Origin: CAYUYV01 sp050331455 | GTDB lineage: Bacteria > Pseudomonadota > Alphaproteobacteria > JAJFIK01 | NCBI GenBank assembly: GCA_050331455.1 | Contig: JBHJGV010000003.1 | Span: 1 to 64,000 of the forward strand | Direction: 5' to 3' | Length of the DNA: 64,000 nucleotides | Notes under the pieces: model-generated | Database searches by the model: none | What the model was told of the DNA's origin: nothing | What the model saw: only the letters and a program-made list of their open reading frames with translations | Made by a program: the position numbers and the translations under genes | Part shown: one piece after another, positions 33,632 through 42,502 of the stretch | Layout: the number at the start of each line of letters is the position of its first letter | Numbering within the stretch: the first letter of the stretch is position 1

Positions 33632-34557
33632 GATCCACCGGCCGCGGTGAGGGTGAAGCGATCGGCGGGCGCGGCGAACAGGTCGAAGGCCAGCTTGGCG
33701 CACACGGCCAGGACGATGGCGCCGAGCAGGGCACGCAACTGCTCCCCGCGCATTTTGTGACCCAGTCCGACCCCGAACTGGACACCGAGAACACTGCCGA
33801 TCAGCAGGATGAGGGCCAGGACGAAATCGACGGTCTGATTGTTGACCGCGTGGAGCACGGTGACGAGGGCCGTCACGAACAGGATCTGGAACAGGGAGGT
33901 TCCGACCACGACATTCGTGGGCATGCGGAGCAGATAGATCATGGCGGGCACCATGATGAACCCGCCCCCGACGCCCATGATGGCCGCCATGACCCCCACC
34001 AGGAGACCGAGCATGAGGGGCAGAAGCGCGCTGATATAGAGGCGCGACGTCTTGAAGCGCATCTTGAAGGGCAGGCCGTGGATCCAGTTGTGGCGGGCCC
34101 GCCTGCGGCTGCTGCGTGATCGCCGGCCCAGATGCCGCGCCCGAATGGCCGACAGGCCCTCCGTGATCATCATGGTGCCCACGATCCCGAGAAGCGCGAC
34201 ATAGGCCAGGGAGATCAGCACTTCGATATGGCCCGTCGCGCGCAGCACGGAAAACAGCCAGACGCCCAACACCGAGCCGACCACCCCGCCGGCCAGGAGC
34301 ACGAGGCCCATGCGCACATCGACGGCCTTGCGCCGCCAATGGCCGATCACGCCTGTGACGGACGACGCCACGATCTGGTTCGCGCCGGTGGCGACCGCCA
34401 CCGCAGGCGGAATGCCGTAAAAAATGAGCAAAGGCGTGATGAGAAACCCGCCGCCGACGCCGAACATGCCGGACAACATGCCCACACCCGTCCCCATGAC
34501 CAGGACGATCACCCAGTTTACGGAGAGTTCGGCGATGGGCAGATGCACATGCAACAT
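33628..34557 (-). CDS. TauE/SafE family sulfite exporter-like permease
   Basis: A 309-residue integral membrane protein with two repeat halves, each marked by a glycine motif: GMFGVGGGFLITP near residue 31 and AIMGVGGGFIMVP near 190. About eight hydrophobic segments with a basic cytoplasmic loop in the middle (RRSRSSRRRARH). The family exports sulfite, sulfoacetate or related anions. ATG 34557 gives a normal N-terminus. First gene of the pair with TIGR02186. Confidence 0.93.
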   Translation of the reverse strand: MLHVHLPIAELSVNWVIVLVMGTGVGMLSGMFGVGGGFLITPLLIFYGIPPAVAVATGANQIVASSVTGVIGHWRRKAVDVRMGLVLLAGGVVGSVLGVWLFSVLRATGHIEVLISLAYVALLGIVGTMMITEGLSAIRARHLGRRSRSSRRRARHNWIHGLPFKMRFKTSRLYISALLPLMLGLLVGVMAAIMGVGGGFIMVPAMIYLLRMPTNVVVGTSLFQILFVTALVTVLHAVNNQTVDFVLALILLIGSVLGVQFGVGLGHKMRGEQLRALLGAIVLAVCAKLAFDLFAAPADRFTLTAAGGS

Positions 34558-34784
34558 GCTTTGCTTGGCACCCCGACGCGGCGGCGAAGGACCTCAAACG
34601 GGCGCCTCGGCCTCATACAAGCGGACCAACGGGTCAGGCTTCACGGTAAAAACCTTTTGCGGCGCAGTATGGGCAGCGTGGGAATGCGCTGCAACCGTCA
34701 ATCCTTCGCAGCACCGAGAAGATCCCGGCCGCCAAGATCTGCGCCTTCAAATTCTGCGATCGGACGGTCGCATCGGCCGTTGGC

Positions 34785-37352
34785 TCACGGGGTCGGGTCG
34801 GGCCGGTTCGTCGCAGCGGCTTGCAGGTCCGCCAGCAAGGCCGGTGAGACCGAGCCTGTCACCGCCAGGCCGTAATCGGCCTGGAACGAGCGGATGGCCT
34901 CACGGGTTTGTGCACTCGCCACCCCGTCCACGGCACCGAAGCCATAGCCCAGGGTCTTGAGCAAGGTCTGCACCTGGATGACATCATCCTTTGGCCGTTC
35001 CTCCTGGAACAGACCATTGGCGTCAGGATCCATGCGCCGCGGTGTCCATTGGGCCGCGGCCAAACGGATGGCGGTGGCGTCGGGACCGAGGGCGCGGCCC
35101 AGCCGATCCCGGTGGACGGCGGCTTCGGCGTCCCCTTGGGCGGCCGCGATCGAGAACCAGCGGAAGGCCTCCCGGGGATCTTCCGGGATGCCCTGGCCCC
35201 GCAGATAAAGCACCGCGAGGTTGAACTGGGCATCGGTCACGCCCAGTTCCGCAGCCTGCTGGAACCAATAGGCCGCCAGGGCGTCATCCTGGTCACTGTC
35301 CGTTCCCGCAGCGTGGAGCAGCGCCAGCCGGTACATGGCGGCCCGGTTGCCGCCGCGGGCAGCCCGGTCGAACGCGGCGATGGCCTGCGAACGGTCCCGG
35401 GGGACACCGCGGCCCTCTTCGAACAGAATGCCGAGGCGATAGTCGGCCGCGAACAGCCCCCTCTGGGCTGCCCGGTCCAAGAGATCCGCTGCCGTGCTTG
35501 CCGCCGCCGTGCTCTCTTGGTTGCGCAACAGGCGCATGGCGCGGTTGAACAGAACATCAGCAGGCTCGCCCGCCGCGTTGTCCTCGGCCGGGACGGGGGG
35601 CGAGGCCGGCGCCGTCAAATCCGCGATGGAGCGGACGGGCGACAGGGAGGAGGGCGGACGATCGTCGGCCTCAAGATCGCCCACCGGTCCATCCTCGTAA
35701 GCCGCGAGAGGGAATGGGGTTTGCGGACCGTCGGTACCGGCCTCCCCATTGGCCAGCCAGCCGCTGTCCGGCACTGGGGCGATGCCCAGGGGACCCTCCG
35801 GGCCACCGGTCTTCGGCATCGCGAAATAGGCAAAGCCCGCAGCGAGGCCTGTGAGCAGGGCGATGGCGGCCACACCAACCATCCACCGCCACCGTCCGGA
35901 CCCGGATTCCTCGTCTTCGAAGTCTTCGAGATCGCCATAAGACGCATGGGCCAAGACGTCGGCGAAGGGTGAGGCGCCGTCCTGGGTCTCCCCAGAGGAG
36001 TCAGGATCCCTGGCTTCGCCGCGGCGTATCTCCTCGGTGCGCGCGCTGGCGCTGGCTTTGGCGGCCTGCCGGGCGGCGCGGATCAGGGCGCCTTCATCCG
36101 TCATCGACGCGGGGGCCGCCACCCCGTCCACCGCGGCGCGCTGGTCCCTTGCGGGCTGGTCCCCGGCGGGATCGGGCGTGAAATCGAAATCGGCGACCGG
36201 CAGATCAGGGCGCTCCGGGGCCGGCCCCGCCTCAAGGGGCGCCGCCTTGCGTTCCAGGGCGCCGACCCGGGTCGACAGGCCCTGCAATTCTGTCTGGAGA
36301 GTCTGGAGGCTTTCTCCGGTGCCGCCGAGGGCCGCCGCGATCCGGCTTTCGATTTCGGCCGTCACCGTTTCGGGGGACGGGCCCGTGTCACCCTGCGAGG
36401 AGAACGCCGCCTTCGAGGCGGCCAGATCGGCCCGCAGCGTTGCCAGATCGTTTTCGAGCGCGGTGACCGCCTCGGCGCTGCGGTCCTCGGCGCCCTCCAG
36501 ACGCAGCGTGAATTCCTCGAGGGTGCGGTCCAGGGCCCGGTCGAGCGCGCGGTCCAGGGCCTCGGTCGCCTTCTTATCGAAGCGCGCCTCCAGGTCTTCC
36601 AGATCCCGAGGTTTGAGCGCCTTTTCCACCCGGCCGGACATGGCGTCCATCTGCTCGGAGAGGTCGAAAATCCGCTCCCGGACGGCTTCGACCTGGGGGC
36701 TGTCCGACGATGTGAGGGCGCTCACCTGTTTCGACAGGCGCGCGATGGCGGCGTCGATCTGGCCCATGGCCTGGGCCGTGCCAGCCTGGCGCTGCTCCAG
36801 ATCGGCCATCGCCGCGCGCAGGGCCTGCTCCAGATCGTTCGAAGCTGCGCCGCCTTGCGTCTTCGACTCGAGGGCCTGCACCCGGGCCGTCATTTCCTCC
36901 AGACGGCTCGCCAGACGATCATCGGCGGCCAGGCGCTCCGCGAGCCGATCTTCCTCCCCCGGAAGACGCCGGGCGAGGGTGCTCAGCGCTTCGGTGATGC
37001 CGATAAAGGCCCGGGCGCTGCGCGTGTCCGCATGGTCCATGCGCTCCGCCAGGCTGTCGATGGCGCGGGTGACCGGTGTCAGATCGAAGGCCGGCGCGCG
37101 GGGCGCATCCGTCTCCGGCTCGGCCCTTTGTGGTGCTTCGGCCTCGCGGATCGTTTCGGCCGGAGAACCAGCCCGCATGCGGTGCAGCGCTTCCTCGATC
37201 GATCGGGCGGCGAGGTCAACCGTGTCGCCGGCCCCGGAGGCGATGCTCACGCTGTCCTGGGGCACGGTCGATCCCGGACCGTCCAGGTCCGGCGCCGACC
37301 CGTCTGAACGGGGCGTGTCGTCCGATGGATCGAAGGCGGTTGCATGTTTCAT
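34785..37352 (-). CDS. PodJ-like polar/cell-envelope protein (coiled coil, Sel1 repeats, peptidoglycan-binding domain)
   Basis: 855 residues. A long acidic, coiled-coil-rich cytoplasmic part (about 1-485), a single membrane helix (about 490-512, WMVGVAAIALLTGLAAGFAYFAM), a Pro-rich linker, Sel1-like repeats (about 595-750, with LGILFEEGRGVPRD, LAVLYLRGQGIPED) and a C-terminal peptidoglycan-binding domain (about 788-845, IQVQTLLKTLGYGFGAVDGV). This is the architecture of PodJ and related localisation factors of Alphaproteobacteria, which organise a cell pole. Exact orthology to PodJ is uncertain. A short in-frame repeat (ALDRALDRALDRTL) encodes part of the coiled coil. Confidence 0.85.
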   Translation of the reverse strand: MKHATAFDPSDDTPRSDGSAPDLDGPGSTVPQDSVSIASGAGDTVDLAARSIEEALHRMRAGSPAETIREAEAPQRAEPETDAPRAPAFDLTPVTRAIDSLAERMDHADTRSARAFIGITEALSTLARRLPGEEDRLAERLAADDRLASRLEEMTARVQALESKTQGGAASNDLEQALRAAMADLEQRQAGTAQAMGQIDAAIARLSKQVSALTSSDSPQVEAVRERIFDLSEQMDAMSGRVEKALKPRDLEDLEARFDKKATEALDRALDRALDRTLEEFTLRLEGAEDRSAEAVTALENDLATLRADLAASKAAFSSQGDTGPSPETVTAEIESRIAAALGGTGESLQTLQTELQGLSTRVGALERKAAPLEAGPAPERPDLPVADFDFTPDPAGDQPARDQRAAVDGVAAPASMTDEGALIRAARQAAKASASARTEEIRRGEARDPDSSGETQDGASPFADVLAHASYGDLEDFEDEESGSGRWRWMVGVAAIALLTGLAAGFAYFAMPKTGGPEGPLGIAPVPDSGWLANGEAGTDGPQTPFPLAAYEDGPVGDLEADDRPPSSLSPVRSIADLTAPASPPVPAEDNAAGEPADVLFNRAMRLLRNQESTAAASTAADLLDRAAQRGLFAADYRLGILFEEGRGVPRDRSQAIAAFDRAARGGNRAAMYRLALLHAAGTDSDQDDALAAYWFQQAAELGVTDAQFNLAVLYLRGQGIPEDPREAFRWFSIAAAQGDAEAAVHRDRLGRALGPDATAIRLAAAQWTPRRMDPDANGLFQEERPKDDVIQVQTLLKTLGYGFGAVDGVASAQTREAIRSFQADYGLAVTGSVSPALLADLQAAATNRPDPTP

Positions 37353-37580
37353 GGGCAGGCCTTGGCGGATCCTGAAGGAGGGCAGGGGCGGGACATGAAG
37401 CGGGACCGGAGGCCAAGATCCCGAGGGACACGAATCATTTCGGCCGAGTCGCCTATGCCGAACGGTATCCAGCCATGCATATGGTGTAAAGGAAAACCCC
37501 ACCCACTAGATGTTGACCCACCAGCCTGTTGCCGGTTTTCCCCGGCCAAGGGCGGACCGGGTGGTTTGATCCCGGACCGA

Positions 37581-37610
37581 TTTGCGTTTCGATAAGGCGT
37601 GTAACGCAAA
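37581..37610. promoter_or_regulatory. 8-bp inverted repeat in front of the small gene
   Basis: TTTGCGTT (37581-37588) and AACGCAAA (37603-37610) form a perfect inverted repeat with a 14-nt spacer, ending 18 nt before ATG 37629. It lies in the 276-bp divergent region between the PodJ-like gene and the small gene. It may be an operator or an mRNA hairpin. Confidence 0.5.
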
Positions 37611-37628
37611 CCGGACCGGGAGAGGCCC

Positions 37629-37847
37629 ATGGCAACAGCATTTGACATTGCACGACAGCATATCGCGGCGGCCCTGGGGGACGCGAAGGCCAACAGCCAG
37701 GACCGGCCAACTGTGGTCCGGGCGCTTTTGAGCGTGGTGATTGAAGAGGCGCTGCGCGATCAGTCCCAGGACGAGCTTCGCCAGCAGGTGGCTTTCATCA
37801 TCGACCATGCCGATCCCGATACGGATTTCCCCTTCATGCGGCCGTGA
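37629..37847 (+). CDS. Small hypothetical protein
   Basis: A 72-residue, mainly helical protein (FDIARQHIAAALGD, VVRALLSVVIEEALRD, ELRQQVAFIIDHADPDTDFP) with no family I recognise. GGGAGAGG lies 4-5 nt before the ATG, so it is likely translated. It precedes the MerR regulator by about 100 bp that includes a 26-bp palindrome. Confidence 0.7.
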   Translation: MATAFDIARQHIAAALGDAKANSQDRPTVVRALLSVVIEEALRDQSQDELRQQVAFIIDHADPDTDFPFMRP

Positions 37848-37893
37848 TGGTTCCGGCGGCGGGGCCCACTGCCGGCCTGCCCGGTGGTATCGC

Positions 37894-37919
37894 AATTGAC
37901 GTTGACGTCAACGTCAATT
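37894..37919. promoter_or_regulatory. 26-bp perfect palindrome, probable MerR (LiuR-type) operator
   Basis: The half-site AATTGACGTTGAC is followed directly by its exact reverse complement GTCAACGTCAATT, with the centre between 37906 and 37907. LiuR-type MerR regulators of acyl-CoA catabolism in Proteobacteria bind ACGT-containing palindromes of this kind. It lies 30 nt before the regulator's TTG start, the position for autoregulation. The sequence can be read as two overlapping TTGACGTnnACGTCAA-like sites six bases apart. Confidence 0.8.
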
Positions 37920-37949
37920 AGTGAATGGCGCAGCAAAGGAGGGTCAACG

Positions 37950-38636
37950 TTGGACGCGGGACCGACAAGCGGCAGAGCAATGCCCGAAAACCCAGTTTCC
38001 GAAAACGCAGTGCCAGAAAATGCAGTGCCAGAATACGCAGTGCCGGAAACGGGTCTGACACCGAATGGCGGCGGCGAGGATCTCGGACCAGACGAAACCT
38101 TCACGATTTCGCAATTGGCCGCCGCCTTCGCCATCACGCCGCGCACCATCCGCTTTTATGAAAGCAAAGGGCTGCTGACGCCCCGTCGGCAGGGGCGCAA
38201 TCGCGTTTACAGCCGGCGCGACCGGGTCCGGCTGATCCTGATCCTGCGCGGAAAAAGGGTCGGCTTCTCCCTCGACGAAATCCAGGAGATGCTGGACCTC
38301 TATGATCTGCGGGGCGGCCAGGAGACCCAGATCCGCCACGCGCTGACCAAATGCGACCAGCGGATCGGGGCGCTGGAGGCCCAGCGCCGGGACATCGACG
38401 ATGCTCTGGCGCAGTTACGAAGCGGCAAGTCGGCGATGCTTGATTTGCTCGCACGCCAATCGGCCCGGCCCGATCGGCCGGCATTGACCAGTTTCGCCGT
38501 GGCCGACACGCCGTCCACAGTCGGGCAGACGATCGATTGGACGTCCGGCGGTGACGATGGAGCCGGCGACGATGAGTCCGATGACGAACACAGCGCTTTT
38601 TTGGCGCCCGAGGCGTTTTTGGTGAAGGATAGCTAG
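37950..38636 (+). CDS. MerR family transcriptional regulator of acyl-CoA degradation
   Basis: A 228-residue regulator. The DNA-binding domain (about 45-115) has FTISQLAAAFAITPRTIRFYESKGLLTP, then QGRNRVYSRRDRVRLILILRGKRVGFSLDEIQEML, a classic MerR helix-turn-helix plus wing. A dimerisation helix follows (about 120-165). There are no effector cysteines. The acidic C-terminal tail (GGDDGAGDDESDDEH) is unusual. Start TTG 37950 is chosen because AAGGAGGG lies 6 nt upstream; ATG 37980 is the next choice, and a GTG at 37884 lies ahead of the palindrome. The N-terminus has a pentapeptide repeat. It precedes acyl-CoA dehydrogenase genes, which fits LiuR-like control. Confidence 0.9.
   Translation: MDAGPTSGRAMPENPVSENAVPENAVPEYAVPETGLTPNGGGEDLGPDETFTISQLAAAFAITPRTIRFYESKGLLTPRRQGRNRVYSRRDRVRLILILRGKRVGFSLDEIQEMLDLYDLRGGQETQIRHALTKCDQRIGALEAQRRDIDDALAQLRSGKSAMLDLLARQSARPDRPALTSFAVADTPSTVGQTIDWTSGGDDGAGDDESDDEHSAFLAPEAFLVKDS
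37986..38045 (+). repeat. 15-bp in-frame tandem repeat in the MerR gene
   Basis: Four consecutive 15-nt units (37986, 38001, 38016, 38031), the last three differing by only a few bases, encode ENPVS-ENAVP-ENAVP-EYAVP. Unit-number changes would keep the frame and alter only the N-terminal extension ahead of the helix-turn-helix. Confidence 0.85.
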
Positions 38637-38689
38637 AACGTGCCCGGTTGCAGGGTTACCGGGCCAGACAGACACGCGGAGGGATTACA

Positions 38690-40486
38690 ATGGCCGTCTA
38701 TCAGGCGCCTCTCACGGACACCCGTTTCATCCTTAGGGATCTTCTGAACCTGGAGCGCTACGACAATGTCGCCGGCTTCGCCGAAGCCACGCCCGACGTG
38801 ATCGATGCGATCCTGACCGAGGCCGCCAAATTGGCCGAGGAAGTTCTGCTGCCCATCAATGAAATCGGCGACCGCCAGGGCTGCACGTATGATCCGGACA
38901 AGCGGGCCGTGACCACGCCGGATGGCTTCAAGGAAGCCTATAAAACCTTCATCGAAGGCGGCTGGGTCGGCCTGACGGCGGATCCCGATTTCGGCGGCCA
39001 GGGGCTGCCCGCCGTTCTCGGTCTTGCCCTCAACGAAATGGTGTCCTCGGCCAATATGGCTTTCGGAATGTATCCAGGCCTGTCCCATGGCTGCTATTCG
39101 GCTATCCATGCCCATGGCTCGGACGATCAAAAAGCGACCTATCTGCCCAAGCTCGTAACCGGCGAGTGGTCCGGCACCATGAACTTGACCGAGCCCCAAT
39201 GCGGCACGGATCTGGGACTCATCCGCACCAAGGCCGAGCCCCAGGACGACGGCACCTACAAGATCACAGGGACCAAAATCTGGATCTCCGGCGGCGACCA
39301 GGACCTGACCGAGAACACCGTCCATCTCGTCCTGGCACGGATCGCCGGCGGCCCCGAGGGGATCAAGGGCATCTCGCTGTTCATTGTGCCGAAATTCATG
39401 GTCAACGAGGATGGCTCGCTGGGCGAGCGCAACGCCGCCTATTGCGGCGGCCTCGAAAGCAAGATGGGCATTCACGGCAATGCCACCTGTGTGATGAATT
39501 ACGAGGGCGCCACCGGCTTTCTCGTCGGCGAGCCCCACAAGGGCATGCGCGCCATGTTCACCATGATGAACGAGGCGCGCCTCGGGGTCGGGCTCCAGGG
39601 TCTCTCCATGTCGGAGATCGCCTATCAGAACGCGCTGACCTTTGCGAAGGATCGCCGGCAGGGCCGCGCCCTGACCGGCGCCGACGAACCCGATGCGCCG
39701 GCCGACAGCATCATGGTGCATCCGGATGTGCGCCGCATGCTGATGGATGTGCGCACCTTCAACGAGGGCGCCCGTGCGCTGCTGATGTGGACCGGCCTGT
39801 GGGGCGACCTGGAGCACAAGTCCGAGGACGAACAGGTGCGCGAGAAGGCCGGCGACTACATGGCCCTGTTCACGCCGATCCTGAAAGCCTATTTCACGGA
39901 AAAAGGCTTCATGAACGCGGTCTGGGCCCAACAGGTGCTCGGCGGCAGCGGTTTCGTGAAGGATTATCCCCTGGAGCAGTTCGTCCGGGATTCCCGTATC
40001 GCCATGATCTATGAGGGCACGAACGGCATTCAGGCGCTGGACCTCGTGGGCCGCAAGCTCGCCATGAATGGCGGGCGGGCGATCAACACCTTCTTTGCCG
40101 ATGTGGACCACCTGATCGATGAGGCCGGCGATGATGAGCGCCTGAAGCCCTTCGTGGACGGACTGCGCGATTCCTCCGATCAGCTCAAGGACGCCACGGG
40201 TTGGTTGATGGAAAATGGTCTTGCGGATTTCAACAATGCCGCTGCCAGCTCCCACGATTATCTGCACCTGTTTGCCATCACCGCTCTCAGCTATATCTGG
40301 CTCGATATTGCCCGCCGTTCTGTCGCCTGCCTCGACGAAGGCGTGCCGAATGCGGCGTTCTACGAGACCAAACTGAAAACCGGCCGTTACTTCGTGGCCC
40401 GGGTGCAGCCCGAAGCGGCGGCCCATCTGGCGAAGGTCAAAGCGGGGGCGGCACCGGTGATGGCGCTGGATACGGAAGAATACTAG
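38690..40486 (+). CDS. Acyl-CoA dehydrogenase with C-terminal extension (DmdC-like)
   Basis: A 598-residue acyl-CoA dehydrogenase of the long class that includes 3-methylmercaptopropionyl-CoA dehydrogenase. It has GWVGLTADPDFGGQGLP, MNLTEPQCGTDLGLIRTKA (FAD/substrate loop), a GTKIWISGGDQD block, LGGSGFVKDYPLEQFVRDSRI and IYEGTNGIQALDLVGRKL. The C-terminal helical ~100 residues distinguish it from the ~380-residue enzymes. GGAGGG lies 6 nt before ATG 38690. It oxidises acyl-CoA to enoyl-CoA using an electron transfer flavoprotein. The substrate is not determined, and DMSP use should not be assumed. Confidence 0.93.
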   Translation: MAVYQAPLTDTRFILRDLLNLERYDNVAGFAEATPDVIDAILTEAAKLAEEVLLPINEIGDRQGCTYDPDKRAVTTPDGFKEAYKTFIEGGWVGLTADPDFGGQGLPAVLGLALNEMVSSANMAFGMYPGLSHGCYSAIHAHGSDDQKATYLPKLVTGEWSGTMNLTEPQCGTDLGLIRTKAEPQDDGTYKITGTKIWISGGDQDLTENTVHLVLARIAGGPEGIKGISLFIVPKFMVNEDGSLGERNAAYCGGLESKMGIHGNATCVMNYEGATGFLVGEPHKGMRAMFTMMNEARLGVGLQGLSMSEIAYQNALTFAKDRRQGRALTGADEPDAPADSIMVHPDVRRMLMDVRTFNEGARALLMWTGLWGDLEHKSEDEQVREKAGDYMALFTPILKAYFTEKGFMNAVWAQQVLGGSGFVKDYPLEQFVRDSRIAMIYEGTNGIQALDLVGRKLAMNGGRAINTFFADVDHLIDEAGDDERLKPFVDGLRDSSDQLKDATGWLMENGLADFNNAAASSHDYLHLFAITALSYIWLDIARRSVACLDEGVPNAAFYETKLKTGRYFVARVQPEAAAHLAKVKAGAAPVMALDTEEY

Positions 40487-40493
40487 GAGTTTT

Positions 40494-40520
40494 ACCGGGG
40501 GCGGATCATCCGCCCCCGGT
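40494..40520 (+). terminator. Strong hairpin between two acyl-CoA dehydrogenase genes
   Basis: An 11-bp perfect stem (ACCGGGGGCGG / CCGCCCCCGGT) with loop ATCAT, followed by TTT, begins 8 nt after the stop. It is an intrinsic terminator or attenuator, so the following genes may be transcribed separately or at a lower level. Confidence 0.8.
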
Positions 40521-40569
40521 TTTCCATCCGGATCAAGAAACTGCATCGCTCATCTAGGGGGCTCCCACC

Positions 40570-41727
40570 ATGTCTGTCCTGAATGTCGAACGTCCCGCCT
40601 GGCGCACCGAAGATATCGAGATCTTCGCCGAAGCCTCCCGCCGTTTTTTCGAGCGCGAATGTGCGCCGCATAACGAAAAGTGGATCGAGCAAGGCGTCGT
40701 GGACCGGGATATCTGGTACAAGGCCGGCGAGGCCGGCATTCTGGGTGCCAGCATGCCGGAAGAATATGGCGGGGCCGGCGGCAACTTCGCCCATGAGGCC
40801 ATGATCATTGAGGCCCAGGCCGCGACGGGCGTGGACGGTTTCGGCGCCACCTTGCACAACGCCATCGTCATTCCGTACCTGGTGCATTTCGGCTCGGAAG
40901 AGCAAAAGCGCAAATGGTTGCCGCGCTGTGCCAGTGGCGAGTTGGTGACCGCGATTGCCATGACCGAGCCCGGCACGGGATCGGACCTGCAAAACATCAA
41001 GACCAGTGCCCGCCTCGACGGCAATGAATATGTCATCAACGGTCAGAAGACCTTCATCACCAATGGTCAGACCGCCAATCTGATCTGCGTGGTGTGCAAG
41101 ACCGACCCGGCCCAGGGCGCCCGCGGCATCTCCCTGATCTTTGTGGAGACGGACGAGGTGGAAGGCTTCCGCCGGGGCCGGAACCTGAAAAAGATGGGGC
41201 AGAAATCCCAGGATACGTCCGAGCTGTTTTTCGACAATGTCCGGGTGCCGACGGGTAATCTTCTTGGGACAGACGAAGGGCAGGGCTTCATCCAGCTCAT
41301 GACCGAATTGCCCCAGGAGCGGCATATCATCGGCCTCCAGGGGTTGGGTCGGATCGAATCCGCACTCCAGGTCACGATCGACTATGTGAAGGAGCGCACG
41401 GCGTTCGGTCAGCGCCTCATCGACTTCCAGAACACCCAGTTCAAGCTTGCGGAACTGAAGACCGAGGCCACCATCGGCAAAGTATTCATGAACTACTGCA
41501 CGGAGCAGCTTCTGAAGGGGCAGCTCGATGCCGCAACGGCCTCCATGTCCAAATACTGGATGAGTGATCTGGAGTGCAAGGTGACTGACGAGTGCCTGCA
41601 GTTCTTCGGCGGCTACGGCTATATGGACGAGTATCCCATTTCCCGTATGTTCCGGGATGCCCGTGTGCAGAAGATCTATGGCGGCTCCAATGAGGTGATG
41701 AAAATGCTCATCGCCCGGACACTTTGA
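40570..41727 (+). CDS. Acyl-CoA dehydrogenase
   Basis: A 385-residue enzyme of the usual length. The FAD/substrate motifs are AIAMTEPGTGSDLQNIKTSA and INGQKTFITNG, and the catalytic-region signatures are QERHIIGLQGLG, RTAFGQRLIDFQNTQ, FFGGYGYMDEYPISRMFRDARVQKIYGGSNEVMK. The GlyTyrGly-rich stretch and the glutamate before the terminal GSNEVMK are as in medium/long-chain and isovaleryl-type enzymes. The substrate chain length is not decided by the sequence as seen. It is followed by a PaiB-like gene and a thiolase. Confidence 0.95.
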   Translation: MSVLNVERPAWRTEDIEIFAEASRRFFERECAPHNEKWIEQGVVDRDIWYKAGEAGILGASMPEEYGGAGGNFAHEAMIIEAQAATGVDGFGATLHNAIVIPYLVHFGSEEQKRKWLPRCASGELVTAIAMTEPGTGSDLQNIKTSARLDGNEYVINGQKTFITNGQTANLICVVCKTDPAQGARGISLIFVETDEVEGFRRGRNLKKMGQKSQDTSELFFDNVRVPTGNLLGTDEGQGFIQLMTELPQERHIIGLQGLGRIESALQVTIDYVKERTAFGQRLIDFQNTQFKLAELKTEATIGKVFMNYCTEQLLKGQLDAATASMSKYWMSDLECKVTDECLQFFGGYGYMDEYPISRMFRDARVQKIYGGSNEVMKMLIARTL

Positions 41728-41765
41728 TCGGCGCCTTTTGGGGATACCAGCGGCGGAGCCGGCCC

Positions 41766-42380
41766 ATGTACACACCAAAGGCCTTCGCGATGGACAGCAT
41801 CGGCGCCTGTCACGCGCTGATGCGCACCTGTCCCTTCGCCATTCCGGTGTCCCATGACGGCGAGAGTCTCGCCGCGACCCACATCCCTTTTCTGCTGGAG
41901 GCGGACGGACCGGACGATCGGGGTCGGCTGCTCGGGCACATGGCCCGGGCCAATCCCCAATGGCAGGCCTGCGCCGGAACAGGCGAAGAGGTGCTGGTGG
42001 TGTTCCCGGGACCCCACGCCTATGTGTCGCCGACCTGGTATGAGGAGCCCGCCCGCAATGTGCCAACCTGGAACTATGTGACCGTCCATGCCCAAGGGCC
42101 GCTTCGGCCCCTCGATCCGGATGCGGTGCGCCGGATGCTCGGGACCTTGAGCGCGGGCTATGAGGGCGAGGCGGGCTGGCGCATGGATATGCTCTCCGAT
42201 CAGCAGGCGGAGGGCCTCTCTCGGGCCATCATGGCCTTTGAGATCCCCATCACCCGCCTCGAAGGCAAGCAGAAGCTGAGCCAGAACAAAGCGCCCGCGG
42301 ACCGCCGAAACGTGGCCCGCGGTCTTCGGGAGGCCGGGGAGGCCCGCCTTGCCGCCCTGGTGGGCCCCACCATTGCGTAA
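41766..42380 (+). CDS. PaiB-like FMN-binding negative transcriptional regulator family
   Basis: A 204-residue protein with the PaiB blocks MYTPKAFAM, ATHIPFLLEA, LLGHMARANPQWQA, VVFPGPHAYVSPTWYEE, VPTWNYVTVHAQG. The fold is a split-barrel flavin-binding one. Despite the family name, direct DNA binding is poorly supported and an oxidoreductase or haem/flavin role is possible. Located inside a beta-oxidation cluster, with GCGGAG 8 nt before ATG 41766. Confidence 0.9.
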   Translation: MYTPKAFAMDSIGACHALMRTCPFAIPVSHDGESLAATHIPFLLEADGPDDRGRLLGHMARANPQWQACAGTGEEVLVVFPGPHAYVSPTWYEEPARNVPTWNYVTVHAQGPLRPLDPDAVRRMLGTLSAGYEGEAGWRMDMLSDQQAEGLSRAIMAFEIPITRLEGKQKLSQNKAPADRRNVARGLREAGEARLAALVGPTIA

Positions 42381-42502
42381 GTTGAAGGGAGAGCGGGAAA
42401 GATCATCGCAGGGCGGGTTTGAACCGCGGCCGGAAAGACCGGTTGCCCTGCCGGCACGCTCTCAAATGAATCCGGAACCACTGCATCAAGGAGGAAATGA
42501 CC

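Noticed and set aside
34596..34784. A gene between the TauE/SafE gene and the PodJ-like gene
   Set aside because: Open frames here are short shadows with no ribosome site or similarity.
37884..37949. GTG 37884 as the start of the MerR regulator
   Set aside because: It would place the palindrome inside the coding region; the TTG at 37950 has a strong ribosome site.
38633..40546. A 637-codon minus-strand open frame opposite the first acyl-CoA dehydrogenase gene
   Set aside because: It is a shadow of a strongly matching dehydrogenase; the product shows no motif.
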